DNA of 48,169 nucleotides. Origin: Desulfurivibrio sp. (GTDB lineage Bacteria > Desulfobacterota > Desulfobulbia > Desulfobulbales > SURF-16). The translations under genes and the position numbers were made by a program. Shown here piece by piece: positions 8,571 through 17,605 of the stretch. The notes beneath the pieces were generated by a model. That model made no database searches. It was not told the DNA's origin and was given only the letters and a program-made list of their open reading frames with translations. How positions within the stretch are numbered: the first letter of the stretch is position 1; the number at the start of each line of letters is the position of its first letter. The stretch lies in the NCBI GenBank assembly GCA_003605035.1, contig QZKJ01000041.1, positions 1 to 48,169 on the forward strand. Direction: 5' to 3'.

Positions 8571-8594
8571 AACTCAACCCCTACCCTCTTGCCC

Positions 8595-9863
8595 ATGATT
8601 GACATAAAACCAGTTCAGCATATTCACGCCACCGTCACGGTGCCCGGCTCAAAGAGCATCACCCAGCGGGCCCTGATCGCCGCGGCCCTGGCCGACGGCA
8701 GCTCCACCCTGCTGACCCCGCTGGCCAGCGAAGACACCGCCTACACCTCCGCGGCCCTGAAGGCCATGGGCATTACGATCAGCCCGGCGGGCGACCAGTG
8801 GACGGTGGACGGCACCGGCGGCCGCATCAATACCCCGGAGAAGGAGATATTTCTGGGTAACAACGGCACGGCCACCCGTTTTCTCACCTCGGTTGCGGCG
8901 CTTGGCCACGGCATCTTTTATATCAGCGGCGAAAAGAGAATGGCGGAGCGGCCCATCGCCCCGCTGATGCAGGCCCTGGCCGGCTGGGGGGTCGCCATAG
9001 AGAGCATCAGGGGCACCGGCTGCCCGCCCCTGAAAATTGCGGCGGACGGCATCAGGGGCGGCAGCACCACCCTGCCGGCAGGGAAAAGCAGCCAGTACCT
9101 CTCCTCGCTACTGCTGGTCGCCCCCTACGCCCGGCACAAGGCCATGCTGACGGTGGAGGGCGAGGTCCCCTCCAGGCCCTACGTCACCATGACGCTGGCC
9201 GTGATACGTTCCTTCGGCATCGAGGTTTCGGCAAGCGAGCACCTCAATCATTTCGAGATCAGCCAGGGCTGCTACCGGCCGCAGACCTACCAGGTGGAGG
9301 GGGACGCCTCCAGCGCCTCCTACTTTTTCGCCGCCGCGGCAGTGACCGGCGGCACGGTCACGGTCAGCAACGTGCCCGAGGTTTCCCTGCAGGGCGACAC
9401 GGCCCTGGTGAAAATGCTGGAGAAGATGGGCTGCACGGTGGCCTACGGCAAGGGCATCACGGTCACCGGCCCCGGAGAGCTGCGCGGCATCGAGGTGGAC
9501 ATGGGCGACTGCCCGGACGTGGCCCCCACCCTGGCGGTGGTGGCCTCCCGGGCCAGGGGCCGCACGGTCATCAAAAACATCGCCCACCTGCGCATCAAGG
9601 AGTGCGACCGCATCAGCGCCATGGCCACCGAACTGAGCAAACTCGGGGCCAGGGTCGTGGAAAAGGAGGACGCCCTGATTATCGAAGGCCTGGACCCGGC
9701 GGCGCCCATGCACGGCGCCGACATCGAGACCTACAACGATCACCGCATCGCCATGTGCTTCGGCGTGGCCGGCCTGGTGGTGCCCGGCATCAGAATCAGC
9801 AACGAGCAGTGCGTGGCCAAATCCTTTCCCGATTTCTGGGAGCGTTTCAGACTGCTGTATTGA
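8595..9863 (+). CDS. aroA: 3-phosphoshikimate 1-carboxyvinyltransferase (EPSP synthase)
   Basis: About 422 residues. It joins phosphoenolpyruvate to shikimate-3-phosphate. Family motifs are PGSKSITQRALIAAALADG, LGNNGTATRFLTSVAAL, DASSASYFFAAAA, RIKECDRISAM and TYNDHRIAMCFGVAGL. ATG 8595 is preferred; an in-frame TTG two codons earlier (8589) is possible, and neither has a good Shine-Dalgarno. Third gene of the aroD-aroE-aroA operon, converging on pyruvate kinase with only seven bases between the stop codons. Confidence 0.96.
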   Translation: MIDIKPVQHIHATVTVPGSKSITQRALIAAALADGSSTLLTPLASEDTAYTSAALKAMGITISPAGDQWTVDGTGGRINTPEKEIFLGNNGTATRFLTSVAALGHGIFYISGEKRMAERPIAPLMQALAGWGVAIESIRGTGCPPLKIAADGIRGGSTTLPAGKSSQYLSSLLLVAPYARHKAMLTVEGEVPSRPYVTMTLAVIRSFGIEVSASEHLNHFEISQGCYRPQTYQVEGDASSASYFFAAAAVTGGTVTVSNVPEVSLQGDTALVKMLEKMGCTVAYGKGITVTGPGELRGIEVDMGDCPDVAPTLAVVASRARGRTVIKNIAHLRIKECDRISAMATELSKLGARVVEKEDALIIEGLDPAAPMHGADIETYNDHRIAMCFGVAGLVVPGIRISNEQCVAKSFPDFWERFRLLY

Positions 9864-9870
9864 AAAAGAG

Positions 9871-11271
9871 TTAAATCGTCCGCACCTGCACGGTCTCGAT
9901 GAATCTGCCGCCCACCAGGATATCGGAGAGCACGATGACCCGGTCGCCGGCCTTGAGCATGCCGCCGCGCTGCAGCTGTTCCACCGCGCGCTGGATGGAG
10001 ACCTCCGGGTCCTTGGAGAAATCGATGCGGAAGGCCTGAATCCCCCAGTAGAGGCCGAGCCGGCGCCGCACATGGGTGGTATTGGTGAAGGCCAGGATCG
10101 GCGCCGCCGGCCGGCACTTGGACAGCAAAACCGCCATCAGGCCCCGCCTGGTAAAGACCAGAATCCCCACGGCCTGCAGATTGTTGCTCAGGATGGCGGC
10201 GCTTCTGGCAATCTCCTCCTTTGGATTACTGGTGGCCTTCACCCGCACCCTGGTGTCCAGCCCCATCTGTCTTTCAATGCGCCGCGCCACCGCGTCCATG
10301 ACCTCCAGGGCCTTGCACGGGTGCTTGCCGGTGGCCGTTTCGCCGGATAGCATCACCGCGTCGGTCCCCTGCAGCACCGCATGGGAGATGTCCGTCACCT
10401 CGGCCCGGGTCGGGGTGGGATTGACAATCATGGATTCCAGCATATGGGTGGCCACCACCACCGGCTTGCCGGCCGCCCGGCACTTGACGATGATCTCGTC
10501 CTGCAGCAGCGGCACCTCTTCATAGGGCAGCTCGGCGCCCAGATCGCCCCGGGCGATCATGATGCCGTCCGCCACATCGATGATCTCATCGAGATGGGGG
10601 ATGGCCTCCGCGCTTTCGATCTTGGCCAGGATATCGATGGGCACCTTTTCCCCCTGCAGATAGCGCTGCAGCTCCTCAATGGCCGCGGCGCTGCGCACAA
10701 AGGAAAGGGCAATGAAATCCACATGGTTTTCCATGCCGAATTTGATATCCTGCCAGTCCTTGTCGGTAATGGACGGCAGATCGGCGCTCTTGCCGCGGAT
10801 ATTGATATGGCGTCTCGAGGTCAGCACCCCGTTGTCAAGACAGATGCAGCGGACATCCCTGGCGGTCACCTCCTTGACCAGCAGACTGATCATGCCGCCG
10901 TCAATCAGCACCGTATCGCCGAATTCCACCTCATTGACAAAACCGTCATAGCTCACCTCGACGCAGTTTGCCTCAAGCTCCGCCTGGCGTCTGATGGTCA
11001 GCGTCAGGGGCGCTCCTTTTTTCAGCACCAGGTCCCGTTTCACGTCGCCGGTGCGGACCTCCGGCCCCTTGGTGTCCAGCAAAATGGCAATGGTCGTGCC
11101 GAACTTGCGGTTGAGCCGTTTGATGCTGCGAATCACTTGCAGGTGCCACTCAAGGGAGCCGTGGGACATATTGAGGCGCGCCACGTTCATGCCCTTTTCC
11201 GCCAGCTTTTTCAGCTTGTCAAACGAGGCCGTATTGGGTCCGATGGTACAGATGATTTTTGTTTTACGCAC
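9871..11271 (-). CDS. pyk: Pyruvate kinase
   Basis: 466 residues, typical of bacterial pyruvate kinase, which makes pyruvate and ATP from PEP and ADP. It begins with KTKIICTIGP, has NMSHGS, LLDTKGPEVRTG, the catalytic-barrel segment ILAKIESAEAI and the signature IARGDLGAELP, then MLESMI and SGETATGKHP. The C-terminal domain (from about residue 350) is complete. Start is GTG at 11271; the family normally begins at this point. Being next to aroA is functionally sensible because PEP feeds both, though the genes converge. Confidence 0.96.
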   Translation of the reverse strand: MRKTKIICTIGPNTASFDKLKKLAEKGMNVARLNMSHGSLEWHLQVIRSIKRLNRKFGTTIAILLDTKGPEVRTGDVKRDLVLKKGAPLTLTIRRQAELEANCVEVSYDGFVNEVEFGDTVLIDGGMISLLVKEVTARDVRCICLDNGVLTSRRHINIRGKSADLPSITDKDWQDIKFGMENHVDFIALSFVRSAAAIEELQRYLQGEKVPIDILAKIESAEAIPHLDEIIDVADGIMIARGDLGAELPYEEVPLLQDEIIVKCRAAGKPVVVATHMLESMIVNPTPTRAEVTDISHAVLQGTDAVMLSGETATGKHPCKALEVMDAVARRIERQMGLDTRVRVKATSNPKEEIARSAAILSNNLQAVGILVFTRRGLMAVLLSKCRPAAPILAFTNTTHVRRRLGLYWGIQAFRIDFSKDPEVSIQRAVEQLQRGGMLKAGDRVIVLSDILVGGRFIETVQVRTI

Positions 11272-11950
11272 GCCTGCCGCCTGCCTTGAAAAAGCCGTTA
11301 TTCGGCGAGAATGAAATCCGTGATATAGAGATTTTCCTTGATCTCCCGGCCCACCGTCGAGGTCGGCGTCTCGCCGTAGTCATGGCCTGGCCGGATGATC
11401 GTCTCACGATCACCTTTTCCCGCAGGGAAGTAATGAGCGTGTCCAGGGAGCCGCCGGTCAGATCGGTGCGGCCCACGTCGCCGACAAACAGGGTATCGCC
11501 GGTAAAGAGATTGCCCGCGGCCAGGAAACAGACGGAGCCGGGGGTATGGCCCGGGGTGTGAATCACCTTGATCCGCAACGCGCCCACCGTGAGCACCTGC
11601 CCGTCCGTCAGTCTGATATCAGCGGGGGCGGGCGCCGGCAGGCCGAGTTCCTTCTCGGATTTTTCCCGGACCTCAGCGACGGCAAAGAAGATGTCATCCG
11701 CCTCATGCATGCAGACCGGCACCGAGAAAACCGCCTTGAGCCGCTGGTTGGCCAGCACGTGGTCGGCATGGCCGTGGGTATTGAGAATATACATGAGTTC
11801 CACCCCTTCATCCCGCACCATGCTGATGAGCCTCTCCGTTTCTCCGCCGGGGTCGATCAGCACGCCCTTGCCGGTCTGCGCACAGGCCAGGAGATAGGTG
11901 TTCACCCTGTATGGTCCGATGGCTTCCTGTCTGATGATCACATCTTGCAT
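11264..11950 (-). CDS. Metallo-beta-lactamase-fold hydrolase, 3' end frameshifted
   Basis: As read, 228 residues. It is a glyoxalase II-like MBL protein: NTHGHADHV (the HxHxDH zinc motif), VCMHEADD, HTPGHTPGSVCFL (second metal His) and GDTLFVGDVGRTDL (bridging Asp). The family's last motif, a GH ligand near the C-terminus, is missing in this frame: after SLREKV the reading becomes Arg-rich nonsense. The neighbouring frame supplies ETIIRPGHDYGE, STVGREIKENLY and a stop at 11298. One missing base near 11412-11416 explains it. In the repaired frame the gene ends at 11298 and does not overlap pyk. It may hydrolyse a thioester or be a persulfide dioxygenase-type enzyme; the exact substrate is unknown. 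Either a real mutation or a sequence error. Confidence 0.8.
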   Translation of the reverse strand: MQDVIIRQEAIGPYRVNTYLLACAQTGKGVLIDPGGETERLISMVRDEGVELMYILNTHGHADHVLANQRLKAVFSVPVCMHEADDIFFAVAEVREKSEKELGLPAPAPADIRLTDGQVLTVGALRIKVIHTPGHTPGSVCFLAAGNLFTGDTLFVGDVGRTDLTGGSLDTLITSLREKVIVRRSSGQAMTTARRRPRRWAGRSRKISISRISFSPNNGFFKAGGRRA

Positions 11951-11960
11951 GACTTACTCC

Positions 11961-14123
11961 TTACTTTTCATCCAGCGCCTTTCTGACCAGCCTGGCCAGT
12001 TCGTGCTGGTCAAAGGGTTTCATGGCCAGCACCTTTATGCCCATCTCTTCCGCCCTTTCCTCATTGATTACCGAGCTGTAGCCGGTGCAGAGAATAACCG
12101 GCAGATCCGGCCTGATGGCCAGCGCCTTGCCGGCCAGCACCGTTCCCGGCATGGCGGGCATGGACTGATCGGTCAGCAGCAGGTCAAAGCTGTACGGGCT
12201 GGCGCGGAACATCTCCCAGGCCTCCATGCTGCTGGTCGTGGCCGTCACCTGATAGCCCAGGTTCGCCAGCACCGACTTCTCATATCTGACAATGGCCGCT
12301 TCGTCATCCACCGCGAGAATCCTCTCATGACCGGCTGGAATGTCACTCTCCCTCTCTTCATCCGCCCCGACCACCTCATCCGCAACCACCGGGAAATAAA
12401 CGTGGAAGGACGAACCCTTGCCGACCTCACTTTCCAGCTTGACCAGGCCGCCGCAGTCATGGGCGATGCCATGGACCACGGCCAGACCGAGCCCGGTCCC
12501 CTTGCCGAACTCCTTGGTGGTGAAATAGGGTTCGAAAATCCTGGCCATGGTGGCGGCATCCACGCCCTGTCCGCTGTCGCTGACAGTGAGTTCGACAAAA
12601 GGACCGGGGTTGACCTGCAGCTCTCCCGCCACATCCTCTGCACTCAACTCCCTACGCCGCAGGCTGACCGTGAGAACCCCCTGCTCTTCCATGGCCTGCT
12701 GGGCGTTGGTGCAGAGATTGATCATCACCTGCTGCAGCTGGGAAGGATCGGCGAGAATGGTGCCGCAATCCTTGTCAACAAACGAGCGGATCTCGATGCT
12801 GCTCGGAATGGAAGCCCGCAGCAGCTTGAGGGATTCATTGATGATCAGGTGCGGCGCCAGCGGCACGTTCCTATGATCGCCTTTTCTGCTGAAGGTGAGA
12901 ATATGCTTGACCAGATCCCTGGCCCGCAGCCCTCCGATAATCACCTGTTCGATATCCTCCAGCGAAGGGTCGTTTTTCTTGATGCCCTTGCGCACCAGCT
13001 CGGCGTAGCCAAGGACCGCGGTCAGGATATTATTGAAATCATGGGCAATACCACCAGCCAGGGTACCGATGGCCTCCAGCTTCTGGGCCTGCCGCAGCTG
13101 CGCTTCAAGCCTGGTTCTCTCCTCCAGGTCTTTACGGATATTGGTCAGGTCATGCAGGGTCAGCAGCATGCTCAGGGGCCGGCCATCCCTATCGCGGATC
13201 ACCTTCAGGGTGATCTCCAGCGGCCGTTCGGCAGGATTATCCGGATGATCGGCCTCCAGGGTGATCACCGCGTCACGCATCTCCTCCTGGGCAAGGCAGA
13301 CCGGACAGGGCGCGGCCTCCCCCCGGGGATGGACGATTTCGCGGATATGCCGGCCGATGGCTGTCCGGGGCGTGCTGCCGGTCATCTGGTAAAAGGTCTG
13401 GTTGGCGCGCACCAGTCGACGTTTGAGGTCAAGCAGGTAGATGGCGTCATCCGAGGCGTCCATGGCGGCCGCCCATTCCATGGCGGATTGTTCCATGGCC
13501 TGTTCAGCCTGCCGGCGCTCGGAGATATTGCGGGCGATGCCGAGGATAACCGGCCGGCCGTCAAGCTCCAGCTTGCCGATGTGGACCTCCACCGGAAACA
13601 GCGAGCCGTCCCTGCGGCGATGCATGCTTTCCAGCATGACGGCGTGCTCGAAGGACAGCTTGCCCCACAGATTCCTGCCGTCGTCCGCCAGGGAGAAGGC
13701 CGGATCAACATCCGCCACACTCATCCGCAGCAGTTCCTCGCGGGAATACCCCAGCGACATGCAGGCCTCCTTGTTGACATCAAGCAGATGGCTGTCCATG
13801 TCGCAGACAAAGATGGCGTCGGTGGCCCGGTTGAGCAGGGTGCGGAATTTTTTTTCACTCAGGCGCAGCGTCTCGGCGATGCTCTCCTGCTCCAGCATGG
13901 AGCGGTCAATCAGCCAGTAAAGCAGCGCCGCGGTGATGGCGATAAAGGTCCAGCCCTTATAGATGGCGAAGCGGGTGAGCAGCTGGTGGTCGGCCACCAG
14001 GGCAAAGAGAATTCTGTCGGAAAAGAGAATCCACAGCGTCCCGAAAAAAACATAGATCAGCGCGATCCTGAGCGGAACCGGTATTTTCGGCTTATCTTGC
14101 TTATTTTCTTTCGTGATTTCCAC
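11961..14123 (-). CDS. PAS-domain hybrid sensor histidine kinase with receiver
   Basis: 720 residues. Two membrane segments (about residues 18-38 and 55-73) are followed by a PAS domain (about 85-200), a second PAS (about 215-330) containing PCPVC, a HisKA domain with the phospho-acceptor in GGIAHDFNNILTAV near residue 360, an HATPase with NLCTNAQQA, VSDSGQGV and GTGLGLAVVHGI, and a C-terminal receiver (ILAVDDE, LLLTDQSMP, phospho-Asp in TDQ, Lys in AMKPF). It is an inner-membrane phosphorelay sensor; the signal is unknown. The CPxC in the second PAS could bind metal or sense redox. It ends 10 bases before the MBL gene, so the two are likely co-transcribed. No output-domain partner lies next to it. 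Confidence 0.93.
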   Translation of the reverse strand: MEITKENKQDKPKIPVPLRIALIYVFFGTLWILFSDRILFALVADHQLLTRFAIYKGWTFIAITAALLYWLIDRSMLEQESIAETLRLSEKKFRTLLNRATDAIFVCDMDSHLLDVNKEACMSLGYSREELLRMSVADVDPAFSLADDGRNLWGKLSFEHAVMLESMHRRRDGSLFPVEVHIGKLELDGRPVILGIARNISERRQAEQAMEQSAMEWAAAMDASDDAIYLLDLKRRLVRANQTFYQMTGSTPRTAIGRHIREIVHPRGEAAPCPVCLAQEEMRDAVITLEADHPDNPAERPLEITLKVIRDRDGRPLSMLLTLHDLTNIRKDLEERTRLEAQLRQAQKLEAIGTLAGGIAHDFNNILTAVLGYAELVRKGIKKNDPSLEDIEQVIIGGLRARDLVKHILTFSRKGDHRNVPLAPHLIINESLKLLRASIPSSIEIRSFVDKDCGTILADPSQLQQVMINLCTNAQQAMEEQGVLTVSLRRRELSAEDVAGELQVNPGPFVELTVSDSGQGVDAATMARIFEPYFTTKEFGKGTGLGLAVVHGIAHDCGGLVKLESEVGKGSSFHVYFPVVADEVVGADEERESDIPAGHERILAVDDEAAIVRYEKSVLANLGYQVTATTSSMEAWEMFRASPYSFDLLLTDQSMPAMPGTVLAGKALAIRPDLPVILCTGYSSVINEERAEEMGIKVLAMKPFDQHELARLVRKALDEK

Positions 14124-14220
14124 TCATTTTCAGCCAGTTCAGGATTAAGCCGTTTGCTGTTCCTCAATCGGATTGTTACCAGATTCAGCATAGCACAGGA
14201 AGAGCGGAGAAGGGAAAGAC

Positions 14221-14271
14221 GAAAAAAAATTCAACCGGAAAATTTCGCCGCCCGGCCGCGGCGCCCGCCGC
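14221..14271 (-). terminator. Possible terminator after the 1027-residue protein gene
   Basis: On the minus strand the stop of the large membrane protein is followed by GC-rich inverted repeats (GCGGC/GCCGC), then a weak AAATT/AATTT stem that runs into eight T residues (14222-14229). The stem next to the T-run is AT-rich, so efficiency is doubtful. Confidence 0.4.
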
Positions 14272-17200
14272 TCACTCCTGGGCTGCGCAGCGCAGCGACA
14301 GATCCTGCAGGCACTTCAGATACTCCTCCGAGCGGTCAAGATAAAAGGAGAGGGCCCGCGAGAACTTTTTGCCCAGCACGCCGTCGACAAACAGCTGGCT
14401 GATCTGCCGCTGCTCTTCGAGAATGAGCTGGGAGGCGACCATGATCCGCCTTTCCTCGGCAGACATGGATTTCATGATCGAGTAGAGAGTGCCGGCGGCC
14501 CGGGGCTGATACATCCAGATGTAGAGCAGGTCCAGGGCATTGATGATGACGATCTTGCCCAGATCCGGATTCTTCTCCGTCACCGCCTGGATGAACTCCC
14601 TGGGCGTCTCGAGCATCGCCAGCACGTCCGCCTCCGGAAACAGGGTTTCGAGGGCGGCATAGGTTTCAAACACCTGGGCGATCTTGGCGGCATAATCCAT
14701 GGCGCGGAAGCGGATATTGTTGAGCCGGTCGGCCAGCCCTTCGATGAAGCCGGCCACGCAGTCCGAGGCCAGCTTGGAGATCACCGCCGCCCACTTCTGC
14801 AGGATGTCGTTGACCCCGGCCACCGCGGCGCCGCCGAGCAGCCAGCCGATCACCCCGTTGAACAGCACGGCCAGCGGGATGGAGAGAATGCTGCGGAAAA
14901 AATTCCCGTACACCGCGGTTTTGGGCATGCCGCGGAAAACATTATGCCCCGAGATGTAGACCCCGTTGGCCAGGGCCATGACCGAATAGAGGGCAAGCGG
15001 ATTGGTGGCGGTGGTGATGCCGAACATCCGGTCGAGAATCACGGTCTTGACCAGCAGATCGAGCAGCGGCACGGAGAAACCGGTGAACAGCAGCGAATAG
15101 GAGAGCCGGTCCCAGCTTACGTACTCCTTCCATTTCAGCAGAGGCGAGCGGGTGATGCCGCCGGCGCCGAGCACCGACTGAATGATGTTGCGCAGCCCGG
15201 TGATGCCGAACCAGATGAAGGCGCCGAAATAGGCGAGAAACCACCAGTCCTTGGTCAGGGCGAAGGTGGCGAAGGCCGGGATGAAACCGATGAGAATCTT
15301 GAGCCCGTTTTTCAGATAGTGGTTCAGGTAACCCAGGGGAATGCGCCGCTGCTCATCCGCGGCGTCCGGGGCCGCCAGAGTCAGGCCGTTATCCTGCCCG
15401 GTCTGCATCCACCCCAGGGTGGCCACATTGCCGTGGGGTTCCATATGGGTGGAGTAGGCCTGGATCACCCAGTCCCGGCGCCGTTCATAGCCGAAGGCAA
15501 AGCCGGGAAACTCCGGCACCAGGGCGCACGGGGCGGATGCCACCCCGGCCTTCTGCTCCCAGGAAACTCCCTGGTCCAGGAGTCCGTGGTGATTTCTCCT
15601 GGGGATCAGCGTTACCTGCAGATGGGCGGTAATGCGCACCGGAATGTTCCAGCGGCCGGGCTGCTGTCCGCGTTCCAGGTCGCGCTGCGCCCGGCGCGGC
15701 AGGGTGTCCTTCATCACCAGCCCCATGCCGTAACGATGCCGGGAGCTGCCGGTGGAGTCGCTGCCGATGCGGGACTTGAGCAGGGAGTTCTTGTAGAAAT
15801 CCTGCAATGTCGGCATGTTATGCAGAATGATCGTCAGTTTTTTTCTGCGCTGTTCCGCATCGCCGACCGGCGGCGCCGCCTCGCTTACGTCGCGGATAAT
15901 CTTCTGGATGACCCTTTTGAGGTTGATGACGTTGGCCTGATTGATGGCCAGCTGCAGTCTGTTGATCTCGGCGTAGTTGGCCGCCTTGCCGGTGGTATAA
16001 TCCTTGAGGTTGAAGATCTCCAGGTGGGTGATCCTGCCCCGGCAGTCGTAGATAAGCTCCAGCACATCGGCCGGACTGAGCTCGTTCAGATTCAGGGTGA
16101 TGCGGGAGCCGGAGTGCAGACTTTCCAGCCGGGCCAGGAGTTCCTCCGGCGTGAGCCGGAGCATGCCGGGCACCTCTGCGTCATCATGGGGGGCAAAGGG
16201 GTTGTAGATGCCGGGATTCTTGTCCGGCTGCAGAAAACTCTCGATGATGGCATCCGGGTCCAGGGTGTTCATGATCTCCACGGCATGGCTGATGCGCAGC
16301 CGCTCTTCCTGGTCCGCCCCGGTCCAGCTCTGCCGGAAGCCGGCCACCAGCTCCCGCATGGCCGGCAGCATATGGTTGTAAATGTACTTGGCAAGATGCA
16401 GCAGGGAGGGCTGGCCGGAGCCGACAAAGGTGAAAAAATCCTCCCGCTCGAAGGGGGCGAGATTAATGCCGTAGGCCTCGTTGATCACCGGCCGGTGTCG
16501 GTGGTTGAACTCCCTGAACACGTCAAGCACGTAGCGCTGCTGGTATTCCGACACCTTGCGGCCTTCGTCCATGAAGTCCCTGGCCGGGCCATCCTTGATG
16601 AATTTGAGAAAATCCTGTTTGTCGGCAAAACCGCGCGGCGCCCAGATGAGTTTGACATAACGGCCGCGGAACCGGGCGGAAAATTCAATGCCGATCCTGA
16701 CCTCGATGCCCATCACCTCGGCCGATTCCAGCAGTTCCGCCGCCACCTCCACGTTGATGAAATTGTAGTAGATCACGGTCAGGCGGCGGATGCCCTTGAT
16801 CCAGGCATCCATGATCAGATGGGTCGGCGACTTGCGGCCCTTGGTGTTGGCGTCGTGCACATGGTCGTCAAAGGCGATCTGATTCCATTCCTCCGGCATC
16901 TCGATCAGATGGTACTTGTTCAGCTGGCGGCGGATGAAACGGGGCTTGCCGAAGGTGGCAGTGCGGAAATCCCGGGCCAGCCGCAGCTGGCGCAGATAGT
17001 CCCCCTGGGAGCGGACCAGTTCCTTCATGATCTCGAGCAGCACCCGGGCGGTGTTGCGGCGCAGCATGCTCTGGGAGCTGCAGAGCACCTCGTCGCGCAG
17101 GCAGCGGAGGGCATTCTGCCGGTCGGCCGCCTTGCCCGCCTCCAGGGAACCGAGCAGATGAATGACCGCATAGGCGATGCGCAGGCCCATGGAGGCGGTC

Positions 17201-17355
17201 ATTTCCTTGATGCCATGCGGGTGGAGATAGGGAATCAGCAGATTCTTGATGTGCTTGTGGGCTTCATCCCGGTTGAGAACGTCATTGACGATATTCAACA
17301 GGACATAGTCGTTCTCATCAAAAAAATACCTGGAAACTCGTTTATCTCTGATCAT
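14272..17355 (-). CDS. Large membrane protein with PHP-like segment, function unknown
   Basis: 1027 residues. Residues 161-230 resemble a PHP (polymerase and histidinol phosphatase) domain start: DDHVHD with His165 and His167, then KGRKSP, then GIEVRIGIEFS with Glu224. The ITDHN motif that normally follows is replaced by VIYYNF, so some metal ligands are missing. The central part to about residue 640 is soluble. About residues 665-860 hold several hydrophobic segments (for example ILIGFIPAFATFAL and ALYSVMALANGVYI), followed by a soluble C-terminal domain. It probably sits in the inner membrane with cytoplasmic ends. The ATG sits at the head of a 250-base gap; a hairpin without a T-run is at 17413-17432 (GGAGCGG/CCGCTCC). 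Enzyme activity is not supported with confidence. Confidence 0.8.
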   Translation of the reverse strand: MIRDKRVSRYFFDENDYVLLNIVNDVLNRDEAHKHIKNLLIPYLHPHGIKEMTASMGLRIAYAVIHLLGSLEAGKAADRQNALRCLRDEVLCSSQSMLRRNTARVLLEIMKELVRSQGDYLRQLRLARDFRTATFGKPRFIRRQLNKYHLIEMPEEWNQIAFDDHVHDANTKGRKSPTHLIMDAWIKGIRRLTVIYYNFINVEVAAELLESAEVMGIEVRIGIEFSARFRGRYVKLIWAPRGFADKQDFLKFIKDGPARDFMDEGRKVSEYQQRYVLDVFREFNHRHRPVINEAYGINLAPFEREDFFTFVGSGQPSLLHLAKYIYNHMLPAMRELVAGFRQSWTGADQEERLRISHAVEIMNTLDPDAIIESFLQPDKNPGIYNPFAPHDDAEVPGMLRLTPEELLARLESLHSGSRITLNLNELSPADVLELIYDCRGRITHLEIFNLKDYTTGKAANYAEINRLQLAINQANVINLKRVIQKIIRDVSEAAPPVGDAEQRRKKLTIILHNMPTLQDFYKNSLLKSRIGSDSTGSSRHRYGMGLVMKDTLPRRAQRDLERGQQPGRWNIPVRITAHLQVTLIPRRNHHGLLDQGVSWEQKAGVASAPCALVPEFPGFAFGYERRRDWVIQAYSTHMEPHGNVATLGWMQTGQDNGLTLAAPDAADEQRRIPLGYLNHYLKNGLKILIGFIPAFATFALTKDWWFLAYFGAFIWFGITGLRNIIQSVLGAGGITRSPLLKWKEYVSWDRLSYSLLFTGFSVPLLDLLVKTVILDRMFGITTATNPLALYSVMALANGVYISGHNVFRGMPKTAVYGNFFRSILSIPLAVLFNGVIGWLLGGAAVAGVNDILQKWAAVISKLASDCVAGFIEGLADRLNNIRFRAMDYAAKIAQVFETYAALETLFPEADVLAMLETPREFIQAVTEKNPDLGKIVIINALDLLYIWMYQPRAAGTLYSIMKSMSAEERRIMVASQLILEEQRQISQLFVDGVLGKKFSRALSFYLDRSEEYLKCLQDLSLRCAAQE

Positions 17356-17605
17356 CCCACCGCTGTGTGCAAAATGAGGTAATTTATTTTTATGTCAGGC
17401 AGTTATGCCCGGGGAGCGGCGAAGCCCGCTCCTCTTCCTTAATTGATAGCGTATCCGGCCTCATCGGGCAATGATTAAATCTGCTTACCACCTTTTCCAG
17501 CCGCGGGCAGGGCATTCCCTGTAACGGGAACACGGGGAGATTGAAACAGTTACGGTTTACCAGGGGCAGGGTGAAGGAAATTATCTGACCGGATGCGGCA
17601 AGGGG

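Noticed and set aside
11898-14402. Long plus-strand frame opposite the hybrid kinase
   Set aside because: It is the antisense shadow of the kinase gene; the composition (His/Gln/Gly-rich) and lack of motifs show it is not coding. The same applies to the long plus-strand frame at 14944-17382.
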